A stretch of 64,000 bases of DNA from Methylobacterium sp. J-067 (GTDB lineage: Bacteria; Pseudomonadota; Alphaproteobacteria; Rhizobiales; Beijerinckiaceae), in contig NZ_JAKSXZ010000146.1 of NCBI RefSeq assembly GCF_022829465.1, positions 186,001 to 250,000 on the forward strand, given 5' to 3'. Both the position numbers and the translations under genes were made by a program. The first letter of the stretch is position 1; each line of letters opens with the position of its first letter. The notes under the pieces were generated by a model. It saw only the letters and a program-made list of their open reading frames with translations. It did not search any database and had not been told where the DNA came from. Shown piece by piece: positions 33,915 to 42,162 of this stretch.

Positions 33915-35827
33915 GGCGCGAGCGCCACCGTCGCGGGGCCGGCGCCCCGGTCGGGACCCGCCGCGACTTGGCCCGGCCGCATCCCCGCCTGAAGCAGGTA
34001 TTCCATCAGCGCCTGCGCCCGCTGCCGGGCGAGGCCGGAATTCTCCTCCTCCGGCGGCTTGGCCTCGGGCACGGGCTCCGGCGCCTTCTCGGCCTTGGCC
34101 TTGCCGGCCTTCTTCTCGGCCGGCTTCTTCTCGCCGTCCTTGGCCGGCTTCTTGGGCTCCTCCGTGGGCGGCGGCTTGGCGCCCGGCGGGTCGGCGGGGC
34201 CGGAAACCGCCACGCGCAGGTCCGGGCAGGTCTTGGCCAGGGCGGCCAGGGCATCGAGGCCCGGATAGAAGGCCGGCGTCAGGGCCGTGCTGCCCACGGC
34301 GAAGCGCCAATCCGCCGTGGCGGTCGCGGCGGCGACGCCCTGGCGGCAGGATTCCCCGTCGCGCCGGGTGTCGGCCTCCTTCGCAGAGACGGCCACCTCG
34401 CCGGTCCAGCCGGCGGGCAGCAGGGTGGAGACCCGGTTCGGCGCACGGTCGGCGGCCTCGGGATAGAGGCTCTCGCCCGTGAGGGAGAGGCTCCTGTCGG
34501 TGAGGACCGCCTCCCCCGTGGCGAGGGTGGAGAGCATGGTCGCAGCTCCGTCGAGGGCGTTCGCGAGACCCGTCGGGGCGCCGTCGGCGAGGCGGGTGCG
34601 GTCGATCACCGGCTCGCGGAACACCCGCTGGCGCAGGGCGGCGAGCACCCGGCGGCGGGTCTCCTCGTCGGGCAGGTGGCCGCTCACCGTCAGCGCCTCC
34701 GGCGTGCGGCGCAGGCTCACCCGGTAGGGCGAGAGCGGCTTGGCGGCGAGCGTCACCGTGCCGGCGGCGACGCCGGCGGGGCGGCCCTCTGTCTGGAGCG
34801 CCTGCGCCTCGGGGATCGCCTGCGGGTCGATGGCATCGCCCTTCACCGAGACCGCGCCGCCCGCATACGTGACCTCGCCGGCCTGGATCAGACCCGCGAG
34901 CTTGCCCATGAAGGCGATGAGATCCTGAGGCTCGACAGAGCCCGGCAGGCCGCGCGCGGCCTGGAGCCTGTCCTCCACCGGCCCGCCCTCGGTCAGCGTG
35001 CGGGCCATGGCGAGGGCCATCTGGCGCGCGGCCTCGGAGGGGACGTAGCCGGTGAGCACCGCCCCCGTTCCGGTGCGGGCGAGGGCGAGGCGGTAATCGG
35101 TGATGCGCGGCGGCAGGATCTCGACCTTGCCGAGGCTGAACCCGTCCGGCGGGCGCGAGAGCGCGGTGCGCAGGGCATCGTAGGCGGCGAGGTCCACCGC
35201 CTCGCCGGAGAGGCTGAGCACCGTGTCGGTCAGCACCGCCTTGGCGCCGGGGGCAAGGCTCGGCAGGCGCGCGGCGAGGAAGGTCGCGGCGGCGGAGAAG
35301 TCGGGGGGCGCGCCCCGCGCCGCGCGGGCGGCATCGCGCAGCGGCGTGCCCGCGCCGATGGCCCCCGTCACCTCCACTTCAAGGGCCTTGCGGCCGATCT
35401 CGACCGGACGGCTGCCTTCGAGGGTCACGCCCGTGCCGCCGGTCCAGGTCGCGGCCCATTGGAAGGGCGCGGCGGTTTCCACGAGGCCGATTTCCGACAC
35501 GATCCGGCGGGGGCCGTCGAGGGCGGCGAGGCGGGCGAGGACGGTGGCCCGCCCGGCCTCGTCGGGCGCCTCGCCCTGCGCCACCAGATCCCGCCCGCGC
35601 GCAGCGATCCGCAGCCACGGCTCGCCGTTGGTGAAGGTGGTGGCCGCGATGCTCTCGCCCTCGGCGACGACCCGCGCGCCGATGCCCGGCGCCGCCCAGA
35701 GGGCGACACCGACCCAGAGCCCGGCCAGCGGCAGCAGGCCGGCGAGCCAGCCGGCGCGGCGCAGGGCTCGGGCGGACGTCTCGGTCTGCGGCACGGATTG
35801 GGTCCGACGGTTGGGAAGCCCCGCCAT
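33911..35827 (-). CDS. BON-repeat/OmpA-like envelope protein
   Basis: 638 residues. A single N-terminal membrane helix (about 28-46, LAGLLPLAGLWVGVALWAA) is followed by a periplasmic region with repeated units of the form ...VSGHLPDEETRRRVLAAL, ...LTGYVPSEAARQMALAMA, resembling BON domains. From about 490 an OmpA-type region (VGSTALTPAFYPGLDALAALAKTCPDLRVAV) binds peptidoglycan in relatives. It is interrupted by a 50-residue Lys/Pro/Glu-rich insert (PAKDGEKKPAEKKAGKAKAE) and resumes LARQRAQALMEYLLQAG. The insert splits the OmpA fold where a loop would be. Probable cell-wall-associated structural protein; role inferred. Confidence 0.8.
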   Translation of the reverse strand: MAGLPNRRTQSVPQTETSARALRRAGWLAGLLPLAGLWVGVALWAAPGIGARVVAEGESIAATTFTNGEPWLRIAARGRDLVAQGEAPDEAGRATVLARLAALDGPRRIVSEIGLVETAAPFQWAATWTGGTGVTLEGSRPVEIGRKALEVEVTGAIGAGTPLRDAARAARGAPPDFSAAATFLAARLPSLAPGAKAVLTDTVLSLSGEAVDLAAYDALRTALSRPPDGFSLGKVEILPPRITDYRLALARTGTGAVLTGYVPSEAARQMALAMARTLTEGGPVEDRLQAARGLPGSVEPQDLIAFMGKLAGLIQAGEVTYAGGAVSVKGDAIDPQAIPEAQALQTEGRPAGVAAGTVTLAAKPLSPYRVSLRRTPEALTVSGHLPDEETRRRVLAALRQRVFREPVIDRTRLADGAPTGLANALDGAATMLSTLATGEAVLTDRSLSLTGESLYPEAADRAPNRVSTLLPAGWTGEVAVSAKEADTRRDGESCRQGVAAATATADWRFAVGSTALTPAFYPGLDALAALAKTCPDLRVAVSGPADPPGAKPPPTEEPKKPAKDGEKKPAEKKAGKAKAEKAPEPVPEAKPPEEENSGLARQRAQALMEYLLQAGMRPGQVAAGPDRGAGPATVALAP

Positions 35828-35869
35828 AGCACAAGGCCATTCCGGCAGTATGAAGGCGGCGCGACGGTC

Positions 35870-37681
35870 TCAGCCTTCGCGCAGCATTTCCAGTTCGAGC
35901 CAGCGGTCCTCGGCAGCGGCGAGGTCCGTCTCGGCCTGGGCGAGCATGGTGCTTGCCTTCTCGAACCGCGCGGGGTCGCGGGCATAGAGGCCCGCATCCG
36001 CGAGAATCGTCTTGAGCTGCACGATGCCCGCTTCGAGCTTGGCGATGCGCTCGGGCAGGGTCTTCAGCTCGTGCTGGTCCTTGAAGCCGAGCTTCGGCTT
36101 GCCGGGGGGCGGGGCGGCACGCTCGCGCGGCTCGGCCTTCTCCGCCTTGCCCTCGGACTTCTTGCCCGCCGCGGCCCGCGCCTCGACGCCCTTGCCGCGC
36201 TGGGTCAGCATGTCCGTATAGCCGCCGGCATATTCGACCCAGCGCCCCTCCCCCTCCGAGACGAGGACGCTGCCCCCCACCCGGTCGAGGAAGTCGCGGT
36301 CGTGGCTCACGAGGAGCAGGGTGCCCTCGTAATCGTCCAGCATCTCCTGCAGCAGGTCGAGGGTTTCGAGATCGAGGTCGTTGGTCGGCTCATCCAGCAC
36401 GAGGAGGTTCGAGGGCTGCGCCAGGGCCTTGGCGATGAGCAGCCGGTTGCGCTCGCCGCCCGACAGCACCGAGACCGGCGTACGCGCCTGCTCCGGCGCG
36501 AACAGGAAGTCCTTCAGATAGCCGATGACGTGTCGGCTGCGGCCATTCACGACGACGCTGTCGCCGCGCCCGCCGGTCAGCACGTCGGTGACGGTCATGC
36601 CCGGTTCGAGGGCGGCGCGGCCCTGATCGAGGATCACCGGCTTGAGGTTCGTGCCGAGCACGATCTCCCCCGAATCGGGGGCGATCTCGCCGGTCAGCAG
36701 CTTGATGAGGGTCGATTTGCCCGCACCGTTGGCGCCGACGATGCCGAGGCGGTCGCCGCGCATCACCCGCAGGCTCAGGTTGTCGACGATCTTGCGCTCG
36801 CCGTAGGATTTCGAGACGCCGCGCGCCTCCATCACCAAAGCGCCGGAGGATTCCGCCTCTCCCGCCTGCATGCTCACCGAGCCGACCGGACGGCGATGCT
36901 CCCGCCGGTCCTTGCGCAGCGCATGGAGGTTGCCGAGCCGCCGCACGTTGCGCTTGCGCCGGGCGGTGACGCCGTAGCGCAGCCAATGCTCCTCGTCGGC
37001 GATCTTGCGGTCGAGCTTGTGCTGGTTGCGCTCCTCCTCTTCGAGGAAGGCGTCGCGCCACGCCTCGAAGCCGGAGAAGCCCTGTTCGATCCGGCGCGTC
37101 TCGCCCCGGTCGAGCCAGATCGTCGCCCGCGACAGGGAGGAGAGGAAGCGTCGGTCGTGGCTGATGAGGACGAGGGCGGCGCGGATGCCCTTCAACTCGG
37201 CTTCGAGCCATTCGATGGCCGGCAGGTCGAGATGGTTCGTCGGCTCATCGAGGAGCAGCACGTCGGGCTCGGGCGCGAGCGCGCGGGCCAGCGCCACGCG
37301 GCGGCCCTCGCCGCCGGAGAGCTTGGCCGGATCCTCCTCGCCGGTCATGCCGAGGCTTTCGAGGAGGTAGCGGGCGCGGTGGATGGGATCGCCCGGCGCG
37401 AGGCCGGCTTCCACGAAGTCGAGGGTGTTGGCGAAGCCCGAGAAATCCGGCTCCTGCGCGAGGTAGCGGATCGTGGTGCCGGGCTGGACGAAGAGGCGGC
37501 CCTTGTCCGGCTCCGCGAGCCCGGCGGCGATCTTCATCAGCGTCGACTTGCCGGAGCCGTTGCGGCCGACGATGCAGGTCCGGTCGCCCGGCGCGATGGT
37601 GAGGTCGGCGCGGCTGATCAGCGGCGTGCCGCCGAAGGTCAACGCGGCATCCTGGAGGGTGAGAAGCGGGGGGGCGGCCAT
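35870..37681 (-). CDS. ABC-F family ATPase (Uup-like)
   Basis: 603 residues with two ATP-binding cassettes and no membrane segment. Walker A GRNGSGKST (near 40) and GANGAGKST (near 315); signatures KLSGGEGRRVALARAL and VLSGGERNRLLIAKAL; Walker B VLLLDEPTNHLDL and LLVLDEPTNDLDL. A linker lies between the cassettes and a C-terminal coiled coil (about 530-600) is present, as in Uup. ABC-F proteins act on ribosomes or nucleic acids; Uup affects transposon excision and ribosome function in E. coli. No resistance-type context here. Confidence 0.93.
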   Translation of the reverse strand: MAAPPLLTLQDAALTFGGTPLISRADLTIAPGDRTCIVGRNGSGKSTLMKIAAGLAEPDKGRLFVQPGTTIRYLAQEPDFSGFANTLDFVEAGLAPGDPIHRARYLLESLGMTGEEDPAKLSGGEGRRVALARALAPEPDVLLLDEPTNHLDLPAIEWLEAELKGIRAALVLISHDRRFLSSLSRATIWLDRGETRRIEQGFSGFEAWRDAFLEEEERNQHKLDRKIADEEHWLRYGVTARRKRNVRRLGNLHALRKDRREHRRPVGSVSMQAGEAESSGALVMEARGVSKSYGERKIVDNLSLRVMRGDRLGIVGANGAGKSTLIKLLTGEIAPDSGEIVLGTNLKPVILDQGRAALEPGMTVTDVLTGGRGDSVVVNGRSRHVIGYLKDFLFAPEQARTPVSVLSGGERNRLLIAKALAQPSNLLVLDEPTNDLDLETLDLLQEMLDDYEGTLLLVSHDRDFLDRVGGSVLVSEGEGRWVEYAGGYTDMLTQRGKGVEARAAAGKKSEGKAEKAEPRERAAPPPGKPKLGFKDQHELKTLPERIAKLEAGIVQLKTILADAGLYARDPARFEKASTMLAQAETDLAAAEDRWLELEMLREG

Positions 37682-37731
37682 GCGGCGCTTATGGCAGCGC
37701 CGCGCTGGCTCTTCAAACGCTCAGTCCCGCG

Positions 37732-37953
37732 TCACGCCGTCGGATTGGCGGGGCCGGTCGGGCTCATCGGCTGGCTGCCGGGGTCGTTCACCGGAATCTC
37801 CGGCGGCTGGATGCCCGGTGCCTCGGCCGGCGTGTTGCCGGGGATCTCCGGCGAGGGGCTAGGCGTCGGCACTTGCGGCGGATCGTAGGGGGTGTCGGGC
37901 GCGGGCGTCGGGGCGGGCTGGGGCACTTCCGGAACGGAGCCGGGATTCGCCAT
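37732..37953 (-). CDS. Proline-rich small protein
   Basis: 73 residues from ATG at 37953, with GGAGGA about 7 bases upstream. About one third proline: VPEVPQPAPTPAPDTPYDPP, then IPGNTPAEAPGIQPPEIP. Almost certainly disordered. No signal peptide. The strong ribosome binding site supports translation. It lies just after the polyhydroxyalkanoate-system gene on the same strand (59-base gap). Function unknown. Confidence 0.65.
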   Translation of the reverse strand: MANPGSVPEVPQPAPTPAPDTPYDPPQVPTPSPSPEIPGNTPAEAPGIQPPEIPVNDPGSQPMSPTGPANPTA

Positions 37954-38012
37954 CGGGCATTCCTCCTCGCATTTTCGGCAATCGAACGGCCCGTGGGCGC
38001 GCGATGTTCCGC

Positions 38013-38327
38013 CTATTTCTTGGTGAGGAGGAGCGTGGCTTCCTTGCTGGCGACCTTCTGGATCTTCTCCGCGAACAGGGCCAGCAGGAACGGCAACTTC
38101 ACTTCGAGGCGCACGCTCTCGGTCCCGACATCGATCGAGCCGGCGACCTTCTGGGCCACCGCCGAGACGCCGAAATCGAGCCGGTCGCCGGTCCAGCCGA
38201 GCTGGTCGATGGCGATGCCGCTCTTCTGGAGCAGGGCGCGAACCTGCTCGGTCCCCTCCATCAGGCGGCGCTTGGCCTCGGCCTGTCCGAGATCGTGCGG
38301 GATGTCGACGATGAGGGGCTTCGGCAT
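38013..38327 (-). CDS. Polyhydroxyalkanoic acid system family protein (PHA_gran_rgn)
   Basis: 104 residues from ATG at 38327; the frame is open far upstream but only this start gives the family N-terminus. MPKPLIVDIPHDLGQAEAKRRL, then DQLGWTGDRLDFGVSAVAQKVAGSIDV and VRLEVKLPFLLALFAEKI. The family was named from polyhydroxyalkanoate gene clusters; its role is unclear. No other PHA gene is in this window. Confidence 0.85.
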   Translation of the reverse strand: MPKPLIVDIPHDLGQAEAKRRLMEGTEQVRALLQKSGIAIDQLGWTGDRLDFGVSAVAQKVAGSIDVGTESVRLEVKLPFLLALFAEKIQKVASKEATLLLTKK

Positions 38328-38694
38328 CGGGGGGAACCGTGTTGGGCGCGGGGCTCGCGCGGTCAGGAGCCCCAGACATGGTGTCGCCCCCGGCGCCCGG
38401 CAACGAAGGGAGCGCACATGAAAAACGGGACGGCTCGCGCCGCCCCGTTGAGTCGTGTTCCGTCGGGGCCTTCGGCCCAACCCTGAAACGCCCCGGGCGG
38501 AGCACCGCCCGGACCGCACCGCCATCCCGGAGGATGACGGCGCGACCTTAGTGTTCCTCGAACCGTCGCTTGGCGAACAACCGGAGCCCGGTGTTCGGCG
38601 TCACGCCTTAGCGACCGAGGAAGATCGAAGCCAACCGCTGGAGCAGACCCCGCGGTGCGGGCGGAGGTGCGCTCTGCCCAGGGCCGTCCCCGAT
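38328..38694. other. Hairpin-rich 3' region of fae
   Basis: 367 bases without a convincing gene. Read leftward from the fae stop it holds several dyads in a row: CGCCATC/GATGACGGCG (about 38521-38543), CCGGGCGG-agca-CCGCCCGG (38493-38512), GGGCC-TTC-GGCCC (38465-38477), and finally the terminator at 38421-38449. A 28-codon in-frame extension follows the fae TAG, which I treat as chance. The structure suggests a long folded 3' untranslated region or a processed small RNA. Confidence 0.5.
38421..38449 (-). terminator. Rho-independent terminator downstream of fae
   Basis: Leftward, AACGGGGCGGC-GCGA-GCCGTCCCGTT is an 11-bp stem with one mismatch and a 4-base loop, followed by TTT (five T in all with the stem end). 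It lies about 246 bases after the fae stop and 94 before the PHA-system gene, so it should end fae transcripts. Confidence 0.7.
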
Positions 38695-39207
38695 CTAAGC
38701 GTTGGCGGCGAAGGGGTGCTTGGCCGTGTTGCGCTGCTCGGTGACCACGGAGGCCTTCGGCTCACCGCTGACGGCGCGCTGGATCGAGAGCTTGGTGGCC
38801 TCGTAGTTGTACTGCTGGATCTTGGCGTCGTCGGCCGCTTCCCAGTGGATGAACACGCCGACCAGCACGTACAGGTCGTCGGCCTCGTCCGCCGGGATGA
38901 TGCCTTCGGCGACGCAATCCTGCACCGCCTTCGCCACGCCGTGCTGGGCCGGTCCGAACATCTGCACCGCCTGGCGGGCGTCGTTGATCGTGACCTTGTT
39001 GAACATCAGCGTGTTCGGCTTGCACGGCAGGTTCGGCGCGATCACCGCGAGCAGGCTGGTGAAGCCGTGCTTGTTGTTGGTCAGGCCGTTGCAGAAAGCC
39101 GTCTCGGCCGGCGAGTTGCGCGGTCCGATGATCAGGTCGATGTGGGCGACCTCGTTGCCATCGCCGACGAGAGCCTCGCCAACCATGACCTTGTTGATCT
39201 TCGCCAT
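38695..39207 (-). CDS. fae: Formaldehyde-activating enzyme
   Basis: 170 residues from ATG at 39207, with GGGAGAGA upstream. MAKINKVMVGEALVGDGNEV then AHIDLIIGPRNSP with the conserved His22, FCNGLTNNKHGFTSLLAV and PNTLMFNKVTIND. Fae condenses formaldehyde with H4MPT to methylene-H4MPT, detoxifying formaldehyde and feeding energy metabolism. It is very abundant in methylotrophs. Length equals the M. extorquens enzyme as I know it. Separated from the CitG-like gene by 233 bases with a promoter-like sequence, so it can be expressed on its own. Confidence 0.97.
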   Translation of the reverse strand: MAKINKVMVGEALVGDGNEVAHIDLIIGPRNSPAETAFCNGLTNNKHGFTSLLAVIAPNLPCKPNTLMFNKVTINDARQAVQMFGPAQHGVAKAVQDCVAEGIIPADEADDLYVLVGVFIHWEAADDAKIQQYNYEATKLSIQRAVSGEPKASVVTEQRNTAKHPFAANA

Positions 39208-39342
39208 TCGGTGTCTCTCCCTGAATCCGTAAGAGGCTGCGGCGCCGGGCGAAGCCGCTGCCGGGAAGCCATCCTTGTTATCGGCGCCCGGCACGCCCCT
39301 GATGGGGTCAGGCCGAGCCGGTTGGGCCGGATAGCGCGGCGG

Positions 39343-39371
39343 ACCCTACAGCGACCCCCGAACTGTCACAA
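39343..39371 (-). promoter_or_regulatory. Candidate fae promoter
   Basis: Leftward TTGTGA (39366-39371) and TAGGGT (39343-39348) are separated by 17 bases, in the gap between the CitG-like gene and fae. This gives a leader of about 130 bases. Assigned by eye; no mapped start is known to me for this strain. Confidence 0.4.
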
Positions 39372-39440
39372 GGCGCGCAACGCCCTGATTTTGAGGAATA
39401 TCTCTATGCCGGCGAAAGGATCGGCCGGACGGAGGCCCGT

Positions 39441-40271
39441 TCAGGCGAGCCCCGCCCCGGCCTCCGCAAGCGCCTGCCAGAACAGCGTCGCCACGGTGAA
39501 ATCGGCGCTGGTGCCGGGGTTGATGCTCCGCTCCTTCAACGCGGCATCGAAGGCCAGGAGGTCGGCGACCGGCTTGCCGGCCATATCGACGCGCTCCCGG
39601 AGCGCGGCGGCCTGCGCGCGGATCTCCTCCGCCACCGCCGCCCCGTGCTTGCGCAGGATGTGGCTGTCCGGGACGGCGCTGAGATAGGCGAGATGCACCG
39701 CGCTCGCGCACCAGGGCGCATCGAGTCCGGCCGCCCGGGCAGCGTCGAGAGCCGGCAAACCGATGGTGCGGATATCCGCGAAGCCGGTGACGTAGGCGCG
39801 GGCGATACGGTCGCGCGGGGCGGCCTCGGCCATGGCGTCGGACAGCGGCGGCGGGGGGGCCGACTCATCGGTCACGTCGTGGCGGGCGGCCTGCCCCAGC
39901 CCGCCCGGCGAGGCGAGGCGAATCGCGGCGAAGACATCCCTGGCATCCTCCGGCCCGAGGGAATCGAGGGCCTGCGCGAGGGTGATGCCCCGCTCGGCCG
40001 CCGCCGCCAGGGGCGCGCAGAGGAGGAGGATGCCGAGATTGGTGTTCTGCCCCACCGCCGCACGGGTGGCGGCGACCCCTGCCAGCACCCGCGCGCCGAT
40101 TCCGGCTCCCGCGCGGACAAGGCCCTCCGCCGAGACCTCGGCGCTGCGGGCGAAATCGGCCACCTCCATCCGGTGCCCCGCCGCGTAGGCGTGGACGTTA
40201 CCGACCTTCAACGCATCGAGTTCGGCAAGGCAGGCAGCCCGGTAGAGAACGGCGACTCGGGCGGGCTGCAT
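39441..40271 (-). CDS. CitG/MdcB-like protein of the H4MPT cluster (Orf7)
   Basis: 276 residues. Related to triphosphoribosyl-dephospho-CoA synthases (CitG): GNVHAYAAGHRMEVADF near residue 24, VGQNTNLGILLLCAPLA, and SINPGTSADFTVATLFW at the C-terminus. I believe this is Orf7 of the M. extorquens C1 cluster, which is required with Orf5 and Orf17 for the H4MPT pathway by unknown means. A CitG-like chemistry would attach a (phospho)ribosyl group; the true substrate is unknown. It starts one base after the RimK-like gene ends. Confidence 0.82.
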   Translation of the reverse strand: MQPARVAVLYRAACLAELDALKVGNVHAYAAGHRMEVADFARSAEVSAEGLVRAGAGIGARVLAGVAATRAAVGQNTNLGILLLCAPLAAAAERGITLAQALDSLGPEDARDVFAAIRLASPGGLGQAARHDVTDESAPPPPLSDAMAEAAPRDRIARAYVTGFADIRTIGLPALDAARAAGLDAPWCASAVHLAYLSAVPDSHILRKHGAAVAEEIRAQAAALRERVDMAGKPVADLLAFDAALKERSINPGTSADFTVATLFWQALAEAGAGLA

Positions 40272-40272
40272 C

Positions 40273-41181
40273 TCACGCCACGACGAGGCGCGGGCGCACC
40301 TGCCCCCGCACCGCCGCCAAGAAGCCGCGCACCACGGTGGCCGCGATGTCGGTCTCGCAGACGGTCTGGAGCCCCGACCAGGCCGGCATGGAGTTCACTT
40401 CGAGCACGGCATAGCCGCCCTCCCCGTCCTCCACGAGGTCGACGCCGGAATAGGCGACGCCCACCGCCGCCGCCGCCGCCTCGGCCAATTCGGCCGCCGC
40501 CGGGGGCATGGCCCAGGGCAGCGGGCGGCCGCCCCGGTGGACGTTGGTGATCCAGCCGTCGCCTTCGCGGATCATGCCCGCGACGGCCCGCCCGTCGCAG
40601 ACGAACACACGAAAGTCCCGCCACAGCCCGTCCCGCCGGGGGACGTAGCGCTGCAGGTAATAGACCCGCGAGACCGCCTCCTCCTCGGGAAGGTCCTCGG
40701 GTCGCTCGATGAGGGCCAGCCCCTCGCCCTGCGAGCCGAAGAGCGGCTTCAGCACCAGCGGGTTGCCGGGCCTCGCCTCCCGCGCGGCGAGAGCGCAGGC
40801 CGCCTCCCGGGTGGAGACCACCCAGGTCTGCGGCGTCGGCAGGCCGGCGCGGGCGATGAGCAGCGAGGTCGCCGCCTTGTCCACCGAGCGCTCGATGGCG
40901 GTCGGCGAGTTCCACACCACGCAGCCCGCCGCCACCAGGGCGTGGAGCACGCCGAGGCGCATCGTCGTCGCCTCGAAGGTGCCGCCCGCGATGGTCCGCA
41001 GCAGCACCCCGTCCGGCAGGGCGCCGTCGAAGCCCGGCACCCGCAGGGGCTCCCCGGCGCCGGTCTCGATGGTGACGTCGGCCAGCGAGAACAGCACCGG
41101 CTCGACGCCCTGCGCCCGCAGGGCCGCGAGCAGCCGCGCCTTGTGCCAGTTGCCGTTATCGGCCGCGAGGGCGATCCTCAT
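40273..41181 (-). CDS. RimK-like ATP-grasp ligase of the H4MPT cluster (Orf5)
   Basis: 302 residues, ATP-grasp fold. NSPTAIERSVDKAATSLLIARAGLPTPQTW (about 92-120), VLKPLFGSQGEGLALI with the ATP-binding Lys and Gly loop, YYLQRYVPRRDG, DFRVFVCDGRAVAGMIR, and VDLVEDGEGGYAVLEVNSMP with the metal-binding Glu/Asn. RimK relatives add glutamates to proteins or cofactors; archaeal MptN adds glutamate to a methanopterin. I take it to be Orf5 of M. extorquens. A role in making H4MPT or the polyglutamylated methylofuran is inference. Confidence 0.83.
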   Translation of the reverse strand: MRIALAADNGNWHKARLLAALRAQGVEPVLFSLADVTIETGAGEPLRVPGFDGALPDGVLLRTIAGGTFEATTMRLGVLHALVAAGCVVWNSPTAIERSVDKAATSLLIARAGLPTPQTWVVSTREAACALAAREARPGNPLVLKPLFGSQGEGLALIERPEDLPEEEAVSRVYYLQRYVPRRDGLWRDFRVFVCDGRAVAGMIREGDGWITNVHRGGRPLPWAMPPAAAELAEAAAAAVGVAYSGVDLVEDGEGGYAVLEVNSMPAWSGLQTVCETDIAATVVRGFLAAVRGQVRPRLVVA

Positions 41182-41187
41182 CGCGGC

Positions 41188-42162
41188 TCAGGCGAAGGAC
41201 GCTTCGACCAGCGACGGCTCCAGCCGGCCGCCGCGGAAGGTCGAGCCGGTGCGCACCGAGGTCACGATGGCCTCGGCCGGGGAAAACAGCGCGCCGTCGA
41301 TCTTGTAGAAATCGCCGTTCACCCGCGAGAAGATGTCCGCGAAGGGCGATCCGTGGTCGGCCGAGCCCGTCGAGGGCAGCTGCTCGGCGAGTTGCTTGGC
41401 GTCGGCATCGTCGGCATCCACGAAGAGCTGCACCCGGCCGCCGTAGATGATGGCGTCGTTGGTGCGGCCCATGGCCTTGATGAAGTCCGGGTGCGGGGGC
41501 GACAGCGGCGCCGAGCCGATCCCGTCGAGGATGGCGTGCAGGTCGAAGCCGACTGTGTGCGCCTTGTGCAGGGCCACTTCCAGCACGCGGGCCACGACCT
41601 GGGTGGAGCCCGCGAGGCTCTGGGTCGGGGCGAAGATGAAGGTCAGGTCCTCGGGGCGGACATTGGCCGCCTCGGCCACCTTGGCGACCACGCTGTCGGG
41701 CGGGCCGCCGGCCGATTCGAGGACCAGGGCGGTCGTGGTGGCGGTGTCGCGATAGCCGAGTTCGCCATACAGCTCCTCGACGGCGGCGACGGCGCGGCCG
41801 GGGCCGGAGCCGAGGGCGAAGAAGCCCGTGCCGCCGGTCTCGTCCGCGAGGCTCCAGCCAGCATACTGGCTGCCGAGGCAGGCGAGCACCGGATCGGCCG
41901 AGTGGACGGTGAGCGTGTAGGGCCACGCGGCGACCGGCCCGGAGGGCACCACGGTCACGGTGCCGAGGCCGCCGAGGCAGATCTCGGCGATGCGCCGCCC
42001 GGCCTCGATGGAGCCCCGCGCGGTGGAGCCCGCATCCACCATCCGCGCGCCGCCCGGCGCCTGCGAGACGGCGAGCCGCAGGGCCTGGGCATCGGCGACG
42101 AAGCGCTCGACCAGGGGGGCGCTCAGCGCGTTGATGCTCGGGGGGCTCTGGCTGTCGCTCAT
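41188..42162 (-). CDS. mch: Methenyl-H4MPT cyclohydrolase
   Basis: 324 residues from ATG at 42162, overlapping the upstream stop as ATGA. Conserved blocks: GARMVDAGSTARGSIEAGRRIAEICLGGLG, SADPVLACLGSQYAGWSL, GTGFFALGSGPGRA, and GSPFADIFSRVNGDFYKIDGALFSPA. It interconverts methenyl- and formyl-H4MPT in the cytosol. It sits mid-operon: mtdB, ATP-grasp gene, mch, RimK-like gene, CitG-like gene, all leftward with tiny gaps. Confidence 0.96.
   Translation of the reverse strand: MSDSQSPPSINALSAPLVERFVADAQALRLAVSQAPGGARMVDAGSTARGSIEAGRRIAEICLGGLGTVTVVPSGPVAAWPYTLTVHSADPVLACLGSQYAGWSLADETGGTGFFALGSGPGRAVAAVEELYGELGYRDTATTTALVLESAGGPPDSVVAKVAEAANVRPEDLTFIFAPTQSLAGSTQVVARVLEVALHKAHTVGFDLHAILDGIGSAPLSPPHPDFIKAMGRTNDAIIYGGRVQLFVDADDADAKQLAEQLPSTGSADHGSPFADIFSRVNGDFYKIDGALFSPAEAIVTSVRTGSTFRGGRLEPSLVEASFA

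Noticed and set aside
33968..37888. Very long open frame (about 1300 codons) on the + strand opposite the OmpA-like and ABC-F genes
   Set aside because: It is antisense to two well-supported genes. High-GC third positions suppress stop codons on the opposite strand, and the product is compositionally biased without recognisable domains.
38607..38697. In-frame 28-codon extension after the fae TAG, suggesting stop-codon readthrough
   Set aside because: Such short open runs are expected by chance in GC-rich DNA, and Fae already has its normal length.
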